Shown: positions 27,592 to 36,489, counted from the stretch's first letter. The stretch is DNA of 64,000 bases from Polaromonas sp. (GCF_013817205.1 NZ_JACDDD010000007.1:18739-82738), one strand, 5' to 3'. A program made the numbers and translations. Notes: a model not told the origin generated them from the sequence alone.

Positions 27592-28281
27592 ATGGTTGCC
27601 AAAGCCACGAAGTCCCGTGCAGCAACCACACGCGTTGCGGTGGGCAAGCGACCAGGTGTGCGTGAGCAGGCAGCACAAACCACACGCGACAACATACTGC
27701 GGGCCGCCACCAAGGTGTTCGCGCGTTATGGCTACGACGGCGGCAGCGTGGAAAAAATCTCCCAGTCGGCCAAGTCCTTCGACCGGATGATCTACTACTA
27801 TTTCGGCAGCAAGGAAGGCCTGTTCATCGAGGTGCTGGAAGACATGTACCGCCGCATGAATGATGCCGAACTGGAGCTGACCCTGGATCTGGCGCAACCC
27901 GTGGAGTCGCTCAAGGACGTGATCAATTTTGTTGTGAGCTATTACAGCAAGAACCCCGAATTCATCACGCTGTTGAACACCGAAAACCTGCACCGCGGCA
28001 AGCATATCTCCAAGTCGTCCCGGGCCCGGGACTACTCCTCTCCGGCGATCGCCATCATCCGCCAGCTGCTCGAAAGCGGCGCGGCCCAAGGGATTTTCCG
28101 CGCCGATGTTTCCGCGCGCAATGTCTACCTGCTGATTGCGGCAACCGCCTATTTCTACATCTCCAACCGCCACACCCTGTCAGCTTTCCTCGGTGAGGAC
28201 CTGCAAACACCGCAAGCGCTGGCGCAGTGGCAGGCCTTCATCATCAGCACCGTGCTGCGCACCGTGATGCTGAACCCCTGA
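27592..28281 (+). CDS. TetR-family regulator of the nicotinate cluster
   Basis: The 229-aa protein has a basic N-terminal extension and then a TetR helix-turn-helix (DNILRAATKVFARYGYDGGSVEKISQSAKSFDRMIYYYFGSKEGLF), followed by an all-helical ligand domain with WQAFIISTVLRTVML at the end. It lies between fpr and the enamidase-like gene in the same direction, and two palindromic repeats upstream of fpr fit its expected targets. The ligand may be 6-hydroxynicotinate or a downstream acid. The ATG at 27,592 is used; a GTG 27 bp upstream is also in frame and neither has a strong ribosome site. Confidence 0.85.
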   Translation: MVAKATKSRAATTRVAVGKRPGVREQAAQTTRDNILRAATKVFARYGYDGGSVEKISQSAKSFDRMIYYYFGSKEGLFIEVLEDMYRRMNDAELELTLDLAQPVESLKDVINFVVSYYSKNPEFITLLNTENLHRGKHISKSSRARDYSSPAIAIIRQLLESGAAQGIFRADVSARNVYLLIAATAYFYISNRHTLSAFLGEDLQTPQALAQWQAFIISTVLRTVMLNP

Positions 28282-28300
28282 CCCTTTCGAAAGTTACCCC

Positions 28301-29503
28301 ATGGCAGAAGCAGCAGCAAGCGGCAAGTCAGGCAAAGTGGTCATCACCAACATCGGCTTGCTGCTGTCGGGCGACATCGACCATCCCATACTTGACGCCG
28401 ATACCATCGTCGTCAACGACGGCCTGATCGTCGCCGTCGGCAAGGCCAAGGATTGCGACACGGCGCGCGCCCACACCACCATAGACGCACACCAGACCTG
28501 TGTCGCACCTGGCCTGATCGACAGCCATGTGCACCCGGTCTTCGGCGACTGGACGCCGCGGCAAAACCAGATCGGCTGGATCGATTCGACCATGCACGGC
28601 GGTGTGACCACCATGATCTCGGCTGGCGAGGTGCACCTGCCGGGCCGGCCCAAGGACATCGTTGGCCTGAAGGCCCTGGCCATCACCGCGCAGCGTGCCT
28701 TCGACAACTTCCGCCCCGGCGGCGTCAAGGTGCTGGCTGGCGCGCCCATCCTTGAAAAGGGCATGGTCGAGCAGGACTTCAAGGAGCTGGCCGAGGCCGG
28801 CGTGGGCCTGCTTGGTGAAGTTGGCCTGGGTTCGGTCAAGGCTGGCTACGAAGCCAAGGAGATGGTGGCCTGGGCGCGCAAGTACGGTATCCAGAGCACC
28901 ATCCACACCGGCGGACCGTCGATTCCGGGCTCAGGCCTGATCGACAAGGACGTGGTGCTGGAAGCCGATGCCGATGTGATCGGCCACATCAATGGCGGGC
29001 ACACCGCGCTGTCCGAGCAACATGTCTGTGAACTCTGCGAAAAATCCTCGCGCGCGATTGAAATCGTGCATAACGGCAATGAGAAGGTGGCGATTGCGGC
29101 GGCGCAGGCCGCGCTGCAGCTCAAATGCCCGCACCGCGTGATTCTGGGTACCGACGGGCCCGCCGGCTCGGGCGTGCAGCCGCTGGGCATGCTCAGGCTG
29201 ATCTCCCTGCTGTCCGGCCTGGGCAACATCCCGGCCGAACTGGCCTTTTGTTTTGCCACCGGCAACACCGCACGGATCCGCAAGCTCAACTGCGGCCTGA
29301 TCGAGGTCGGGCGTGATGCCGACTTCGTGTTCATGGACCGGGCACAACACACGGCCGGCCGCGACCTGCTCGACAGCGTGCAGCTCGGTGACATTCCCGG
29401 CGTGGGCATGGTGATGATTGACGGTATCGTGCGCTGCGGACGCAGCCGCAACACGCCACCGGCCACCACCATCCCCAGCGTGGTCGACACCGCCCTGCAC
29501 TGA
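28301..29503 (+). CDS. Enamidase-like amidohydrolase
   Basis: The 400-aa metal-dependent amidohydrolase has GLIDSHVHP (His76, His78) for metal binding, further ligands in STIHTGG and VIGHINGGH, and the catalytic Asp in LGTDGPAGSG. Its best functional match by recall is the enamidase of Eubacterium barkeri, which hydrolyses 1,4,5,6-tetrahydro-6-oxonicotinate to 2-formylglutarate and ammonia. The gene starts 19 bp after tetR and is the last of the fpr-tetR operon. Together with nicAB and hnr it supplies hydroxylation, reduction and ring opening. Dihydroorotase- or imidazolonepropionase-like activity is less likely in this context. Confidence 0.82.
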   Translation: MAEAAASGKSGKVVITNIGLLLSGDIDHPILDADTIVVNDGLIVAVGKAKDCDTARAHTTIDAHQTCVAPGLIDSHVHPVFGDWTPRQNQIGWIDSTMHGGVTTMISAGEVHLPGRPKDIVGLKALAITAQRAFDNFRPGGVKVLAGAPILEKGMVEQDFKELAEAGVGLLGEVGLGSVKAGYEAKEMVAWARKYGIQSTIHTGGPSIPGSGLIDKDVVLEADADVIGHINGGHTALSEQHVCELCEKSSRAIEIVHNGNEKVAIAAAQAALQLKCPHRVILGTDGPAGSGVQPLGMLRLISLLSGLGNIPAELAFCFATGNTARIRKLNCGLIEVGRDADFVFMDRAQHTAGRDLLDSVQLGDIPGVGMVMIDGIVRCGRSRNTPPATTIPSVVDTALH

Positions 29504-29504
29504 C

Positions 29505-30104
29505 ATGCCGCAATTCGCCTCGCCGACCCGCGACGAGCTCGCGTTGCTCGAGCCGCTGGAGCGTCTGGGCTTGACCGACATCGTGCTGGTCGCCACCGCT
29601 GGGCAGGCCGAAGACGCCTGGAAGTTCCTGTCGGGCTGCAGCGCACTCGGTTTCGACACCGAATCCAAGCCCACTTTTTTTCGCGACCAGGTGTCGGAGG
29701 GTCCGCATGTGGTCCAGCTGTCCACTCTGGACAAGGCATGGGTGTTCCAGCTCTTCGATGCGCGTTGCCGCGAGGTCGTTGCTGCCCTGCTGGAGGCAGA
29801 ACACATCGTCAAGGTCGGCTTCGGCCTGGCCGGTGACCACACGCAGATCCGCCGCACACTGGGCGTGGAGCCGCGCAATGTGCTGGACCTGAACCTTGTC
29901 TTCCGTAAAAAGGGCTATGCGAAGGAGATCGGCGTGCGCGGTGCGGTCGCGGTGCTGTTCAATCGCCGCTTCATGAAATCAAAAAAGGCCACAACATCCA
30001 ACTGGGCCAATCGCCAGCTCAGCGAGAGCCAGCTGGTCTATGCGGCCAACGACGCCTGGGCGGCGATGCGGGTGTTTGACGCGCTGGATTTGCAGCAGCC
30101 CTAA
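29505..30104 (+). CDS. 3'-5' exonuclease, DEDDy (RNase D/WRN-like) family
   Basis: The 199-aa protein shows the three Exo motifs of DEDDy nucleases: FDTESKP (DxE), VGFGLAGDHTQIRR with the second Asp, and YAANDAWAAM with the Y-x3-D. It would remove nucleotides from the 3' ends of RNA or DNA with two metal ions. It lacks the HRDC domains of RNase D, so it is a single-domain relative. The ATG at 29,505 is one base beyond the enamidase stop codon, so it may be transcribed with that operon though the functions seem unrelated. Its 3' end overlaps the convergent gene by four bases. Confidence 0.82.
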   Translation: MPQFASPTRDELALLEPLERLGLTDIVLVATAGQAEDAWKFLSGCSALGFDTESKPTFFRDQVSEGPHVVQLSTLDKAWVFQLFDARCREVVAALLEAEHIVKVGFGLAGDHTQIRRTLGVEPRNVLDLNLVFRKKGYAKEIGVRGAVAVLFNRRFMKSKKATTSNWANRQLSESQLVYAANDAWAAMRVFDALDLQQP

Positions 30105-30415
30105 AAGCTCTCTTCCAGGCCAAAGCGCTGCCCGAAGGCCGCGCAAAAAGACGCGTTACCGCTGATGCACAGGGTCAGCACATGCCAAGGCGGTGATGCA
30201 CCATCAACCCGCTCATGCAGGTCGACATCCCATTCGCCGCCGTCGTCGAGCGGCCCGCGCTGTCCGGAAAACGTGGTTTCGGCCCATTCCAGCACCTCAG
30301 CGATTTCAGCACGCAGCGCTGCCAGTTGCGCCGGCCGCACCGAGGCCATGGCATCAAAGCTTCCGCTGCCCTGGGGATCCTCGCTGTAATCGAATTCGAG
30401 GAACTGCAGGCTCAT
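30101..30415 (-). CDS. Hypothetical protein, 104 aa
   Basis: I do not recognise a named domain. The product begins MSLQFLEFDYSEDPQGSGSFDAMASVRPAQLAALRAEI and is small, acidic, soluble and likely alpha/beta. It overlaps the stop of the DUF6172 gene upstream by four bases (ATGA), which indicates a two-gene operon and supports its reality. Similar small proteins with the FLEFDYSED start occur in Betaproteobacteria as far as I recall, but no role is known to me. Confidence 0.65.
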   Translation of the reverse strand: MSLQFLEFDYSEDPQGSGSFDAMASVRPAQLAALRAEIAEVLEWAETTFSGQRGPLDDGGEWDVDLHERVDGASPPWHVLTLCISGNASFCAAFGQRFGLEESF

Positions 30416-30759
30416 TCGCCGGGTTCGGGATCCTGCGGGGACGCCTCGCCGCCACTCTCCGCTTCCAACAGACGCGGGCGGTGCGTGCGCCGGCCCTCTT
30501 TGGCCAGCAACTCGAGGTAAAACGCATCAGCACCCTCTTTGGCGGCGGCATCGACCAGCGGCAGGATGGTCGCGAAGTGCACCACCGTGGCTGTCTCCTC
30601 GCTGGCGCCGAAGCGGCAGTCGAAGTCCCAGAAATCCACGCCCTCGGGCAACGCTACGCGGCGTTGCCGCTTGACGTATTTGCGGATGTCGTGTTTGACC
30701 GCGTCCAGCACGCGGTCGCGGTTTTTTCCTTCGATGTTGAGCTTGAATGTCTTTTTCAC
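30412..30759 (-). CDS. DUF6172 family protein, GTG start
   Basis: The 115-aa basic protein starts at a GTG (read as Met) followed by KKTFKLNIEGKNRDRVLDAV, the expected start of the DUF6172 family, and continues with VDFWDFDCRFG. AAGG lies several bases upstream. An extended reading frame reaches 30,888 but the added 43 residues are Pro/Gly-rich and unlike the family. The C-terminal part (HRPRLLEAESGGEASPQDPEPGE) is probably disordered. The function of the family is unknown. It is followed with a four-base overlap by the 104-aa hypothetical gene. Confidence 0.75.
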   Translation of the reverse strand: MKKTFKLNIEGKNRDRVLDAVKHDIRKYVKRQRRVALPEGVDFWDFDCRFGASEETATVVHFATILPLVDAAAKEGADAFYLELLAKEGRRTHRPRLLEAESGGEASPQDPEPGE

Positions 30760-30915
30760 GGATGCCTTGAAGTCGGTCGGCGCCTGCCCCTGAAAAGAGC
30801 CGGATCGCCATGTGTCGATTATGCGGCTTGCCCTGCCGGACCCCGGGCTGAGGGGCTTAAACTGCAGGGCTGCAGTGTCTGAACCCAATCACTGCCCTCC
30901 CTTAAAGCCCTGTTC

Positions 30916-32172
30916 ATGCCATTTTCCTCTCTGGGGCTGTCCCCCGCCCTGCTGCGCGCCGTCGACGCCCGGGCTTACCTGGCCCCCACGGCCATCCAGG
31001 CGGTCGCAATTCCAGCCGTGCTGCAAGGCCGCGATGTGTTGGCCTCGGCGCAGACCGGCTCGGGCAAAACAGCTGCCTTTGCCCTGCCGCTGCTGCAGCT
31101 GCTGCAGCAAGCGAACAGCGAGAAGCCACGTCGTGTGCGCCTGCTCGTGCTGGTGCCTACGCGCGAGCTGGCAGCGCAGGTCGGCGAGGAAATCCGCAGC
31201 CTGGGCCAGCATTTGCCGCAGGCGCAGAAGGTGGCCATTGTTTTTGGCGGTGTGTCCATCAACCCGCAGATGATGAATTTGCGCGGCGGTGCCGACATCG
31301 TGGTGGCCACGCCGGGCCGGCTGCTGGACCTGGCTGACCACAACGCGGTGGTGCTGTCGCACGTGGCGGCGCTGGTGCTCGACGAGGCCGACCGCCTGCT
31401 GGACTTGGGCTTTGCCGATGAGCTGGGCCGCATTCTCGCGTTGCTTCCCGCGCGGCGGCAAAACCTGTTTTTCTCGGCAACCTTTCCACCCGCCGTGCAG
31501 GCGCTGGCCAATGAGTTGCTGCGCGACCCCGTGCACATCGATGCGCCGGCGGAGCCGGAGGGCGAACCCGACATCACGCAGCGCGCCATCGCGGTTGATG
31601 CGGGCAGGCGCACGCAGTTGCTCAGGCACCTGATCACGCAAAACGCCTGGCGCCGGGTGCTGGTGTTTGTCGCGACCAAACATGCCGCTGAAATTGTTGC
31701 TGACAAGTTGCGCAAGGCCAGGATTTATGCCGAGCCCTTTCATGGCGAGCTGAGCCAGGGCAAACGTACGCAAGTGCTGGCCGACTTCAAGGCGTCTCGG
31801 CTCAAGGTGGTGGTCGCCACCGACGTGGCCTCGCGCGGCATTGACATCGCGCAGTTGCCGGTGGTCGTCAACTACGACCTGCCGCGCTCGGCGCAAGACT
31901 ACATCCACCGAATTGGCCGCACCGGCCGCGCCGGTGAAAGCGGCCTAGCCCTGAGTTTTGTCAGCACGAATACAGAAGCGCATTTCCGCCTGATCGAAAA
32001 ACGCCAAGGCGTGAGCCTGCCGCTGGAGCAGGTCGAGGGTTTTGAGCCGCTGCAAACCGCCCCCGGTACGCCCGCAGAGCCGGTTGCACCGTCCACTGGC
32101 GGCATCAAGGGCAAACGCCCCAGCAAGAAGGACAAGCTGCGCGCCGCAGCGGCAGACAGCAGCCAAGACTGA
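30916..32172 (+). CDS. DEAD-box RNA helicase (RhlE-like)
   Basis: This 418-aa ATP-dependent RNA helicase has the Q motif region (LAPTAIQAVAIPAVL), motif I AQTGSGKT, motif Ia PTRELA, motif II DEAD, motif III SAT, and motif VI HRIGRTGRAG in order. The C-terminus is a short basic extension (GIKGKRPSKKDKLR) as in RhlE-type enzymes involved in ribosome assembly and RNA turnover. It is monocistronic, diverging from the DUF6172 operon. It is distinct from the DbpA homologue at 39,818, which has a specific RNA-binding domain. Confidence 0.92.
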   Translation: MPFSSLGLSPALLRAVDARAYLAPTAIQAVAIPAVLQGRDVLASAQTGSGKTAAFALPLLQLLQQANSEKPRRVRLLVLVPTRELAAQVGEEIRSLGQHLPQAQKVAIVFGGVSINPQMMNLRGGADIVVATPGRLLDLADHNAVVLSHVAALVLDEADRLLDLGFADELGRILALLPARRQNLFFSATFPPAVQALANELLRDPVHIDAPAEPEGEPDITQRAIAVDAGRRTQLLRHLITQNAWRRVLVFVATKHAAEIVADKLRKARIYAEPFHGELSQGKRTQVLADFKASRLKVVVATDVASRGIDIAQLPVVVNYDLPRSAQDYIHRIGRTGRAGESGLALSFVSTNTEAHFRLIEKRQGVSLPLEQVEGFEPLQTAPGTPAEPVAPSTGGIKGKRPSKKDKLRAAAADSSQD

Positions 32173-32178
32173 GAGTGC

Positions 32179-32424
32179 TCAGTCGCCGGCGTCCACCCGG
32201 GCGTTCACGCTGGTGATGGCATAACCTTTCTCGTTGATCTGCTGCTCCAGCTTGGCAATCGCGTATTTGTCCATCTGTTCGGCTTGGGCGCCGCCTTCCA
32301 GTCCGCGCGCCTCTGTCTCCCAGTCGGTGTTGGTCGCCTCCTCGGGGATCACCCGGCCTTCGGGAACGGCCAGATAGGAAAAACGGTGGCCCGATTCGGC
32401 CCGGCGGTAAATATCCACTCGCAT
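32179..32424 (-). CDS. Small conserved protein (DUF6139-like)
   Basis: The 81-aa product begins MRVDIYRRAESGHRFSYLAVPEGRVIPEEATNTDWE and ends in a region with Gln/Glu-rich helix and ITSVNARVDAGD. I believe this family is DUF6139, found in Betaproteobacteria with unknown role. AAAGGAGC lies eight bases before the ATG, a strong ribosome site that decides the start. It converges on the helicase gene, ending seven bases from its stop. Confidence 0.7.
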   Translation of the reverse strand: MRVDIYRRAESGHRFSYLAVPEGRVIPEEATNTDWETEARGLEGGAQAEQMDKYAIAKLEQQINEKGYAITSVNARVDAGD

Positions 32425-32538
32425 GCTTGCTCCTTTACGCTTGCTGGACACCCCACCTTAACGCGGTGCGACAGCAGCGCTGTAGGAGAAACCCGCATTC
32501 GCGACTGTCCGCTGCAGCAGGGTGGCACTGCCCGAAAT

Positions 32539-32592
32539 GCTCTCGTTTTGATAGCTACTCTCGCATAAAGAGCAAGGGCTACTGGCCTTTTT
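32539..32592 (+). repeat. Dispersed intergenic repeat, copy 5 (family A)
   Basis: GCTCTCGTTTTGATAGC is followed by TACTCTCGCATAAAGAGC and the tail AAGGGCTACTGGCCTTTTTC. It is in the 308-bp spacer 32,425-32,732 between divergent genes; nothing else was found there. Confidence 0.65.
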
Positions 32593-32732
32593 CTTAACTA
32601 TTTTGCGGGCATCCCGCACGATAGACCGGCACGCTGCCCCCAGACACGCAGGTGACCGGCCGGCCGGTCCATCCACGCTAAGCTGCGCCGCATCGGGCTG
32701 ACATCTGGCCTCACATTCCCAGGAGCACACCC

Positions 32733-33497
32733 ATGCAAGATCTCTTTTCCCTGAAGGGCCGCACCGCGCTGATCACCGGCGGCTCGCGCGGCATAGGCCG
32801 CATGATTGCTGCCGGGTTTCTGGCGCAGGGCGCGCGGGTTTACATTTCGGCACGAAAAGCCGCAGCCTGCGACCAGACTGCCAAAGAACTTGCCAGCTTG
32901 GGGCATTGCGTCTCTTTGCCGGCCGACGTGTCCACGCCTGAAGGCATTGCCGGGCTGGTCAACGCATTTTCAAAACATGAAAGCCAGTTGGACATCCTGG
33001 TCAACAACGCCGGCGCAGCCTGGGGTGCGCCCTTTGACGAGTTCCCGGAAAACGGCTGGGACAAGGTGGTGGACCTGAACCTCAAGACACCCTTCTTCCT
33101 GACCCAGGCGCTGGCCCCGCTGCTGCGCAAAGGCGCGGCACAGCGACCGGCCAAAGTCATCAACATCGCCTCCATCGACGGTATTTCGGTCAACCCGATG
33201 GAAACCTACTCCTACGCGGCCAGCAAGGCCGGCCTGATTCAGTTGACACGCCGCATGGCGCTGCGCCTGATCGAGGACAACATCGTCGTGACGGCGATTG
33301 CACCGGGTGCTTTCGCCTCTGACATGAACAAAGACGCGCGCGATCACGAGGAGGCGGTGGCCGCACGCGTGCCGGCCGGGCGTGTGGGTGAAGACGCCGA
33401 CATGGCCGGCGCTGCAATTTACCTGGCGTCCCGCGCCGGCGACTACGTCGTCGGCTCCACATTGGTGGTCGATGGCGGTGTCACGCACGCGCGCTGA
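32733..33497 (+). CDS. SDR-family oxidoreductase
   Basis: The 254-aa classical short-chain dehydrogenase has the cofactor motif TGGSRGIG (15-22), NNAGAAWG (about 90), the catalytic Ser in NIASIDG, and Tyr-x3-Lys in YAASKAG. The C-terminus GSTLVVDGGVTHAR is standard. The overall look is closest to RhlG-like 3-oxoacyl reductases. AGGAG lies nine bases before the ATG. It is single, with an intergenic repeat before it and a possible operator after it, so its substrate is not given by context; a role in the neighbouring ABC-transport operon's pathway is possible. Confidence 0.85.
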   Translation: MQDLFSLKGRTALITGGSRGIGRMIAAGFLAQGARVYISARKAAACDQTAKELASLGHCVSLPADVSTPEGIAGLVNAFSKHESQLDILVNNAGAAWGAPFDEFPENGWDKVVDLNLKTPFFLTQALAPLLRKGAAQRPAKVINIASIDGISVNPMETYSYAASKAGLIQLTRRMALRLIEDNIVVTAIAPGAFASDMNKDARDHEEAVAARVPAGRVGEDADMAGAAIYLASRAGDYVVGSTLVVDGGVTHAR

Positions 33498-33534
33498 GAC
33501 ATACTGGCCGGCGCAAATGGCTGGTCCTTACCTT

Positions 33535-33554
33535 TTTTGACATCTGGCGGTGTC
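33535..33554. promoter_or_regulatory. Palindrome upstream of the second ABC operon
   Basis: The arms TTGACA and TGTCAA are separated by eight bases, 195 bp before the livG start. It might be an operator or part of a promoter, but no -10 was found at the right distance. Confidence 0.3.
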
Positions 33555-33749
33555 AACTTGCGGTGCAAAGTGAGCGGAGAAAACACATCCGCCCACACTG
33601 CAGCGTATTGATCAAACGGGACGTAGGGCGGCACGTAAAACTACCTAAGTCCTAACCCGCTCACGTCGAGCAAGGCGACTCGATAGCATCAGTCCTTCTC
33701 GCGGACGGGCTTGCGCTTGTCCGTTCAACGACAGCAGCCGGAGATCAAT

Positions 33750-34523
33750 TTGTCAGCGGAGTTCATTCTTGAAACGCAGGGTTTGACCAAGGAATTCAAG
33801 GGATTCGTGGCTGTCAACCAGGTGGACCTGAAAGTCCAGCGCGGACACATCCACGCGCTGATCGGTCCCAACGGTGCCGGCAAGACCACCTTCTTCAACC
33901 TGTTGACCAAATTCCTGCACCCGACCACGGGCACGATTCTTTTCAATGGCACTGACATCACAACCGAGCAGCCGGCCCAGACCGCGCGGCGCGGCATCGT
34001 GCGCTCTTTCCAGATTTCGGCCGTATTCCCTCACATGACCGTCCTCGAGAACGTGCGCGCTGCGTTGCAGCGCAACCTCGGCACCTCATTTCATTTCTGG
34101 AAGGCCGAAAGCACGCTGTTTCACCTGCACGAGCGCGCCCGCCAGTTGCTGGCCGAGGTGGATCTGCAGGATTTTGCCGAGGAACTGACCGTCAACCTGC
34201 CCTACGGCCGCAAGCGCGCGCTGGAGTTGGCCACCACGCTGGCGCTGGAACCCGAGCTCATGCTGCTCGACGAGCCGACCCAGGGCATGGGTCACGAAGA
34301 CGTGGACCGCGTGACACAACTGATCAAGCAGGTCTCTGCCGGTCGCACCATCCTGATGGTGGAGCACAACATGAACGTGGTGGCCTCGATCGCCGACCGC
34401 ATCACAGTGCTGCAGCGCGGCGCCATCATCGCCGACGGCCCCTATGCCGAGGTGTCGAAAAACCCGCTCGTCATCGAAGCCTACATGGGCAGTGCCAACA
34501 CCGAGTTGCAGGGAGCGCACTGA
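33750..34523 (+). CDS. ABC transporter ATP-binding protein, LivG type (second system), TTG start
   Basis: The 257-aa ATPase has Walker A GPNGAGKTTF, the R-x-FQISAVFPHMTVLENV stretch typical of LivG, a signature region LPYGRKRALELATTLA and Walker B LMLLDEPTQGM. The start is a TTG at 33,750 with GGAG eight bases upstream; longer starts would add residues outside the family. It leads a five-gene operon (livG-livF-binding protein-livH-livM) for a branched-chain amino acid-type or aryl/amide substrate. It overlaps livF by one base (TGATG). Confidence 0.87.
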   Translation: MSAEFILETQGLTKEFKGFVAVNQVDLKVQRGHIHALIGPNGAGKTTFFNLLTKFLHPTTGTILFNGTDITTEQPAQTARRGIVRSFQISAVFPHMTVLENVRAALQRNLGTSFHFWKAESTLFHLHERARQLLAEVDLQDFAEELTVNLPYGRKRALELATTLALEPELMLLDEPTQGMGHEDVDRVTQLIKQVSAGRTILMVEHNMNVVASIADRITVLQRGAIIADGPYAEVSKNPLVIEAYMGSANTELQGAH

Positions 34524-35227
34524 TGACCAAAGAATTTTTGAAAATCGAGGACCTGCATGCCTGGTACGGCGAGTCGCATGTGCTGCACGGCGTCAACCTG
34601 ACGGTGCACGAGGGTGAAGTGGTCACGCTGCTGGGCCGCAACGGCGCGGGCCGCACCACCACCATGCGCGCCATCGTCGGACTTACCGGCACGCGCAAGG
34701 GCTCGATCCGCATCCAGGGCGAGGAAACCATCAAGCTGGCACCGCACAAGGTGGCGCGCCTGGGCGTCGGTTATTGCCCGGAAGAACGCGGCATCTTCGC
34801 CAGCCTGACAGCCGAGGAAAACCTGATGCTGCCGCCGACCATAGCCCCGGGCGGCATGAGCCTGGACGAGATCTACGACATGTTCCCCAATCTGAAGGAG
34901 CGCGCGTCCAGCCCCGGCACGCGGCTATCAGGCGGCGAGCAGCAGATGCTGGCGGTCGCACGCATTTTGCGCACCGGCGCCCGCCTGCTGCTGCTCGACG
35001 AAATTTCCGAAGGCCTGGCGCCCGTGATTGTGCAAAAACTCGGCGAAATGATCCTCGCGCTCAAGGCCAGGGGTTACACCATCGTCCTGGTCGAGCAGAA
35101 CTTTCGCTTTGCTGCGCCACTGGCCGACCGCTTTTACGTGATGGAGCACGGCACCATCGTCAAGCAGTTTGCCCAGAACGAGCTGACCCAGAACATGGGC
35201 ATGCTTCAGGAATACCTCGGCGTCTGA
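34523..35227 (+). CDS. ABC transporter ATP-binding protein, LivF type, Walker A Arg variant
   Basis: At 234 aa this is LivF-like, with LSGGEQQML signature, LLLLDEISEGLAP Walker B and VEQNFRFA switch. Walker A reads GRNGAGRTTT: the near-invariant Lys that binds ATP phosphates is Arg (codon CGC, clearly read). The paralogue at 17,645 keeps Lys. I recall similar Arg forms in some Burkholderiales LivF proteins, so it may be a natural sub-type in which the LivG partner carries the catalytic load. The gene overlaps livG by one base and is otherwise intact. Confidence 0.87.
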   Translation: MTKEFLKIEDLHAWYGESHVLHGVNLTVHEGEVVTLLGRNGAGRTTTMRAIVGLTGTRKGSIRIQGEETIKLAPHKVARLGVGYCPEERGIFASLTAEENLMLPPTIAPGGMSLDEIYDMFPNLKERASSPGTRLSGGEQQMLAVARILRTGARLLLLDEISEGLAPVIVQKLGEMILALKARGYTIVLVEQNFRFAAPLADRFYVMEHGTIVKQFAQNELTQNMGMLQEYLGV

Positions 35228-35289
35228 CAGGCGCCTGGCCATCCACAAAAGAATTTTTACCGCTTTCGACCACAACCCAAGGAGACCCC

Positions 35290-36489
35290 ATGAAACTCAA
35301 CATCCTAGTCGCCGCGATGGCCCTCGGCCTCGGTAGCATCGCAGCCGTCGCCCAGACGAACACCGGCCCCGTGAAGATCGGCTTCATCACAGACATGTCC
35401 AGCCTGTATGCCGACATCGACGGCCCGGCTGGCGGCGAAATGATCAAGTGGGCGGTGCAGGACTTCGGCGGCAAAGTGCTGAATCGACCGATCGAAGTGC
35501 TGACCGCCGACCACCAGAACAAGGCCGACGTGGCCAGCTCCAAGGCCCGCGAATGGATCGACAAAGACGGCTTGTCCATGCTCATCGGCGGCACCAGCTC
35601 CGGCACCGCGCTGGCCATGGCCCAGGTAGCGCTGGAAAAGAAACGCCCCTTCATCGTGGTCGGCGCTGGCTCGGCACGCCTGACCAATGAAGCCTGCTCG
35701 CCTTACACAGTCCACTACGCCTACGACACCGTCGCGCTTGCGAAGGTCGCCGGCACCGCCCTGGTTCAGGCTGGCAACAAGAACTGGTTCTTCCTGACGG
35801 CCGACTACGCTTTCGGACACTCGCTGGAAAGCGATTCATCCAATGTGGTCAAGGCCAACGGCGGCACCGTGGCTGGCGCGGTACGGCATCCGCTGAACGC
35901 GTCTGACTTCTCCTCCTTCCTGCTGCAGGCCCAGTCGTCCAAGGCCCAAATCCTCGGTCTGGCGAACGCCGGCGGCGACTTCACCAACTCGATGAAGGCG
36001 GCCAAGGAATTCGGCATCAACAAAACCATGAAGATCGCCGGTCTGCTGGTGTTTATCAACGACGTGCACAGCCTTGGCCTGTCCAACACCGAAGGCCTGC
36101 AACTGGCCGATAGCTGGTACTGGAACCAGGACGACGCATCCCGTGCCTTCGCCAAGCGGTTCTTCGACAAATACAAGCGCATGCCTTCGAGCCTGCAGGC
36201 GGCTGACTATTCTGCCGCGACGACCTACCTGAACGCGGTGAAGACCGTCGGCTCGACCGACGCCGACAAGGTCATGGCGGAGATGAAGAAAACCGGCGCC
36301 AATGATTTCTACAGCAAAGGCAAGATCCGCGCCGACGGCCGCATGATCCACGACATGTATTTGTTTCAGGTCAAGGGCAGCAAGGAATCGACCACACCGT
36401 GGGACTACTACAAGATGGTGGCCAAGGTTCCCGGCGCGCAAGCCTTCACCACGGTTGCCGAGTCCAAGTGCTCGCTGATCAAGAAGTAA
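35290..36489 (+). CDS. ABC transporter substrate-binding protein (second system)
   Basis: The 399-aa protein has a signal peptide ending near AAVAQ and the type I binding-protein pattern VKIGFITDMSSLYADIDGPAGGEMIKWAVQDFGGKV, with a GGTSSGTALAMAQVA loop. It differs clearly from the binding protein at 21,209, so the two transporters should take different solutes. The wording GPAGGEMIKWAVQDFGG is seen in HAAT proteins for aromatic or amide compounds, but I would not name a ligand. GGAGA lies six bases before the ATG. It is the third gene of the operon. Confidence 0.87.
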   Translation: MKLNILVAAMALGLGSIAAVAQTNTGPVKIGFITDMSSLYADIDGPAGGEMIKWAVQDFGGKVLNRPIEVLTADHQNKADVASSKAREWIDKDGLSMLIGGTSSGTALAMAQVALEKKRPFIVVGAGSARLTNEACSPYTVHYAYDTVALAKVAGTALVQAGNKNWFFLTADYAFGHSLESDSSNVVKANGGTVAGAVRHPLNASDFSSFLLQAQSSKAQILGLANAGGDFTNSMKAAKEFGINKTMKIAGLLVFINDVHSLGLSNTEGLQLADSWYWNQDDASRAFAKRFFDKYKRMPSSLQAADYSAATTYLNAVKTVGSTDADKVMAEMKKTGANDFYSKGKIRADGRMIHDMYLFQVKGSKESTTPWDYYKMVAKVPGAQAFTTVAESKCSLIKK

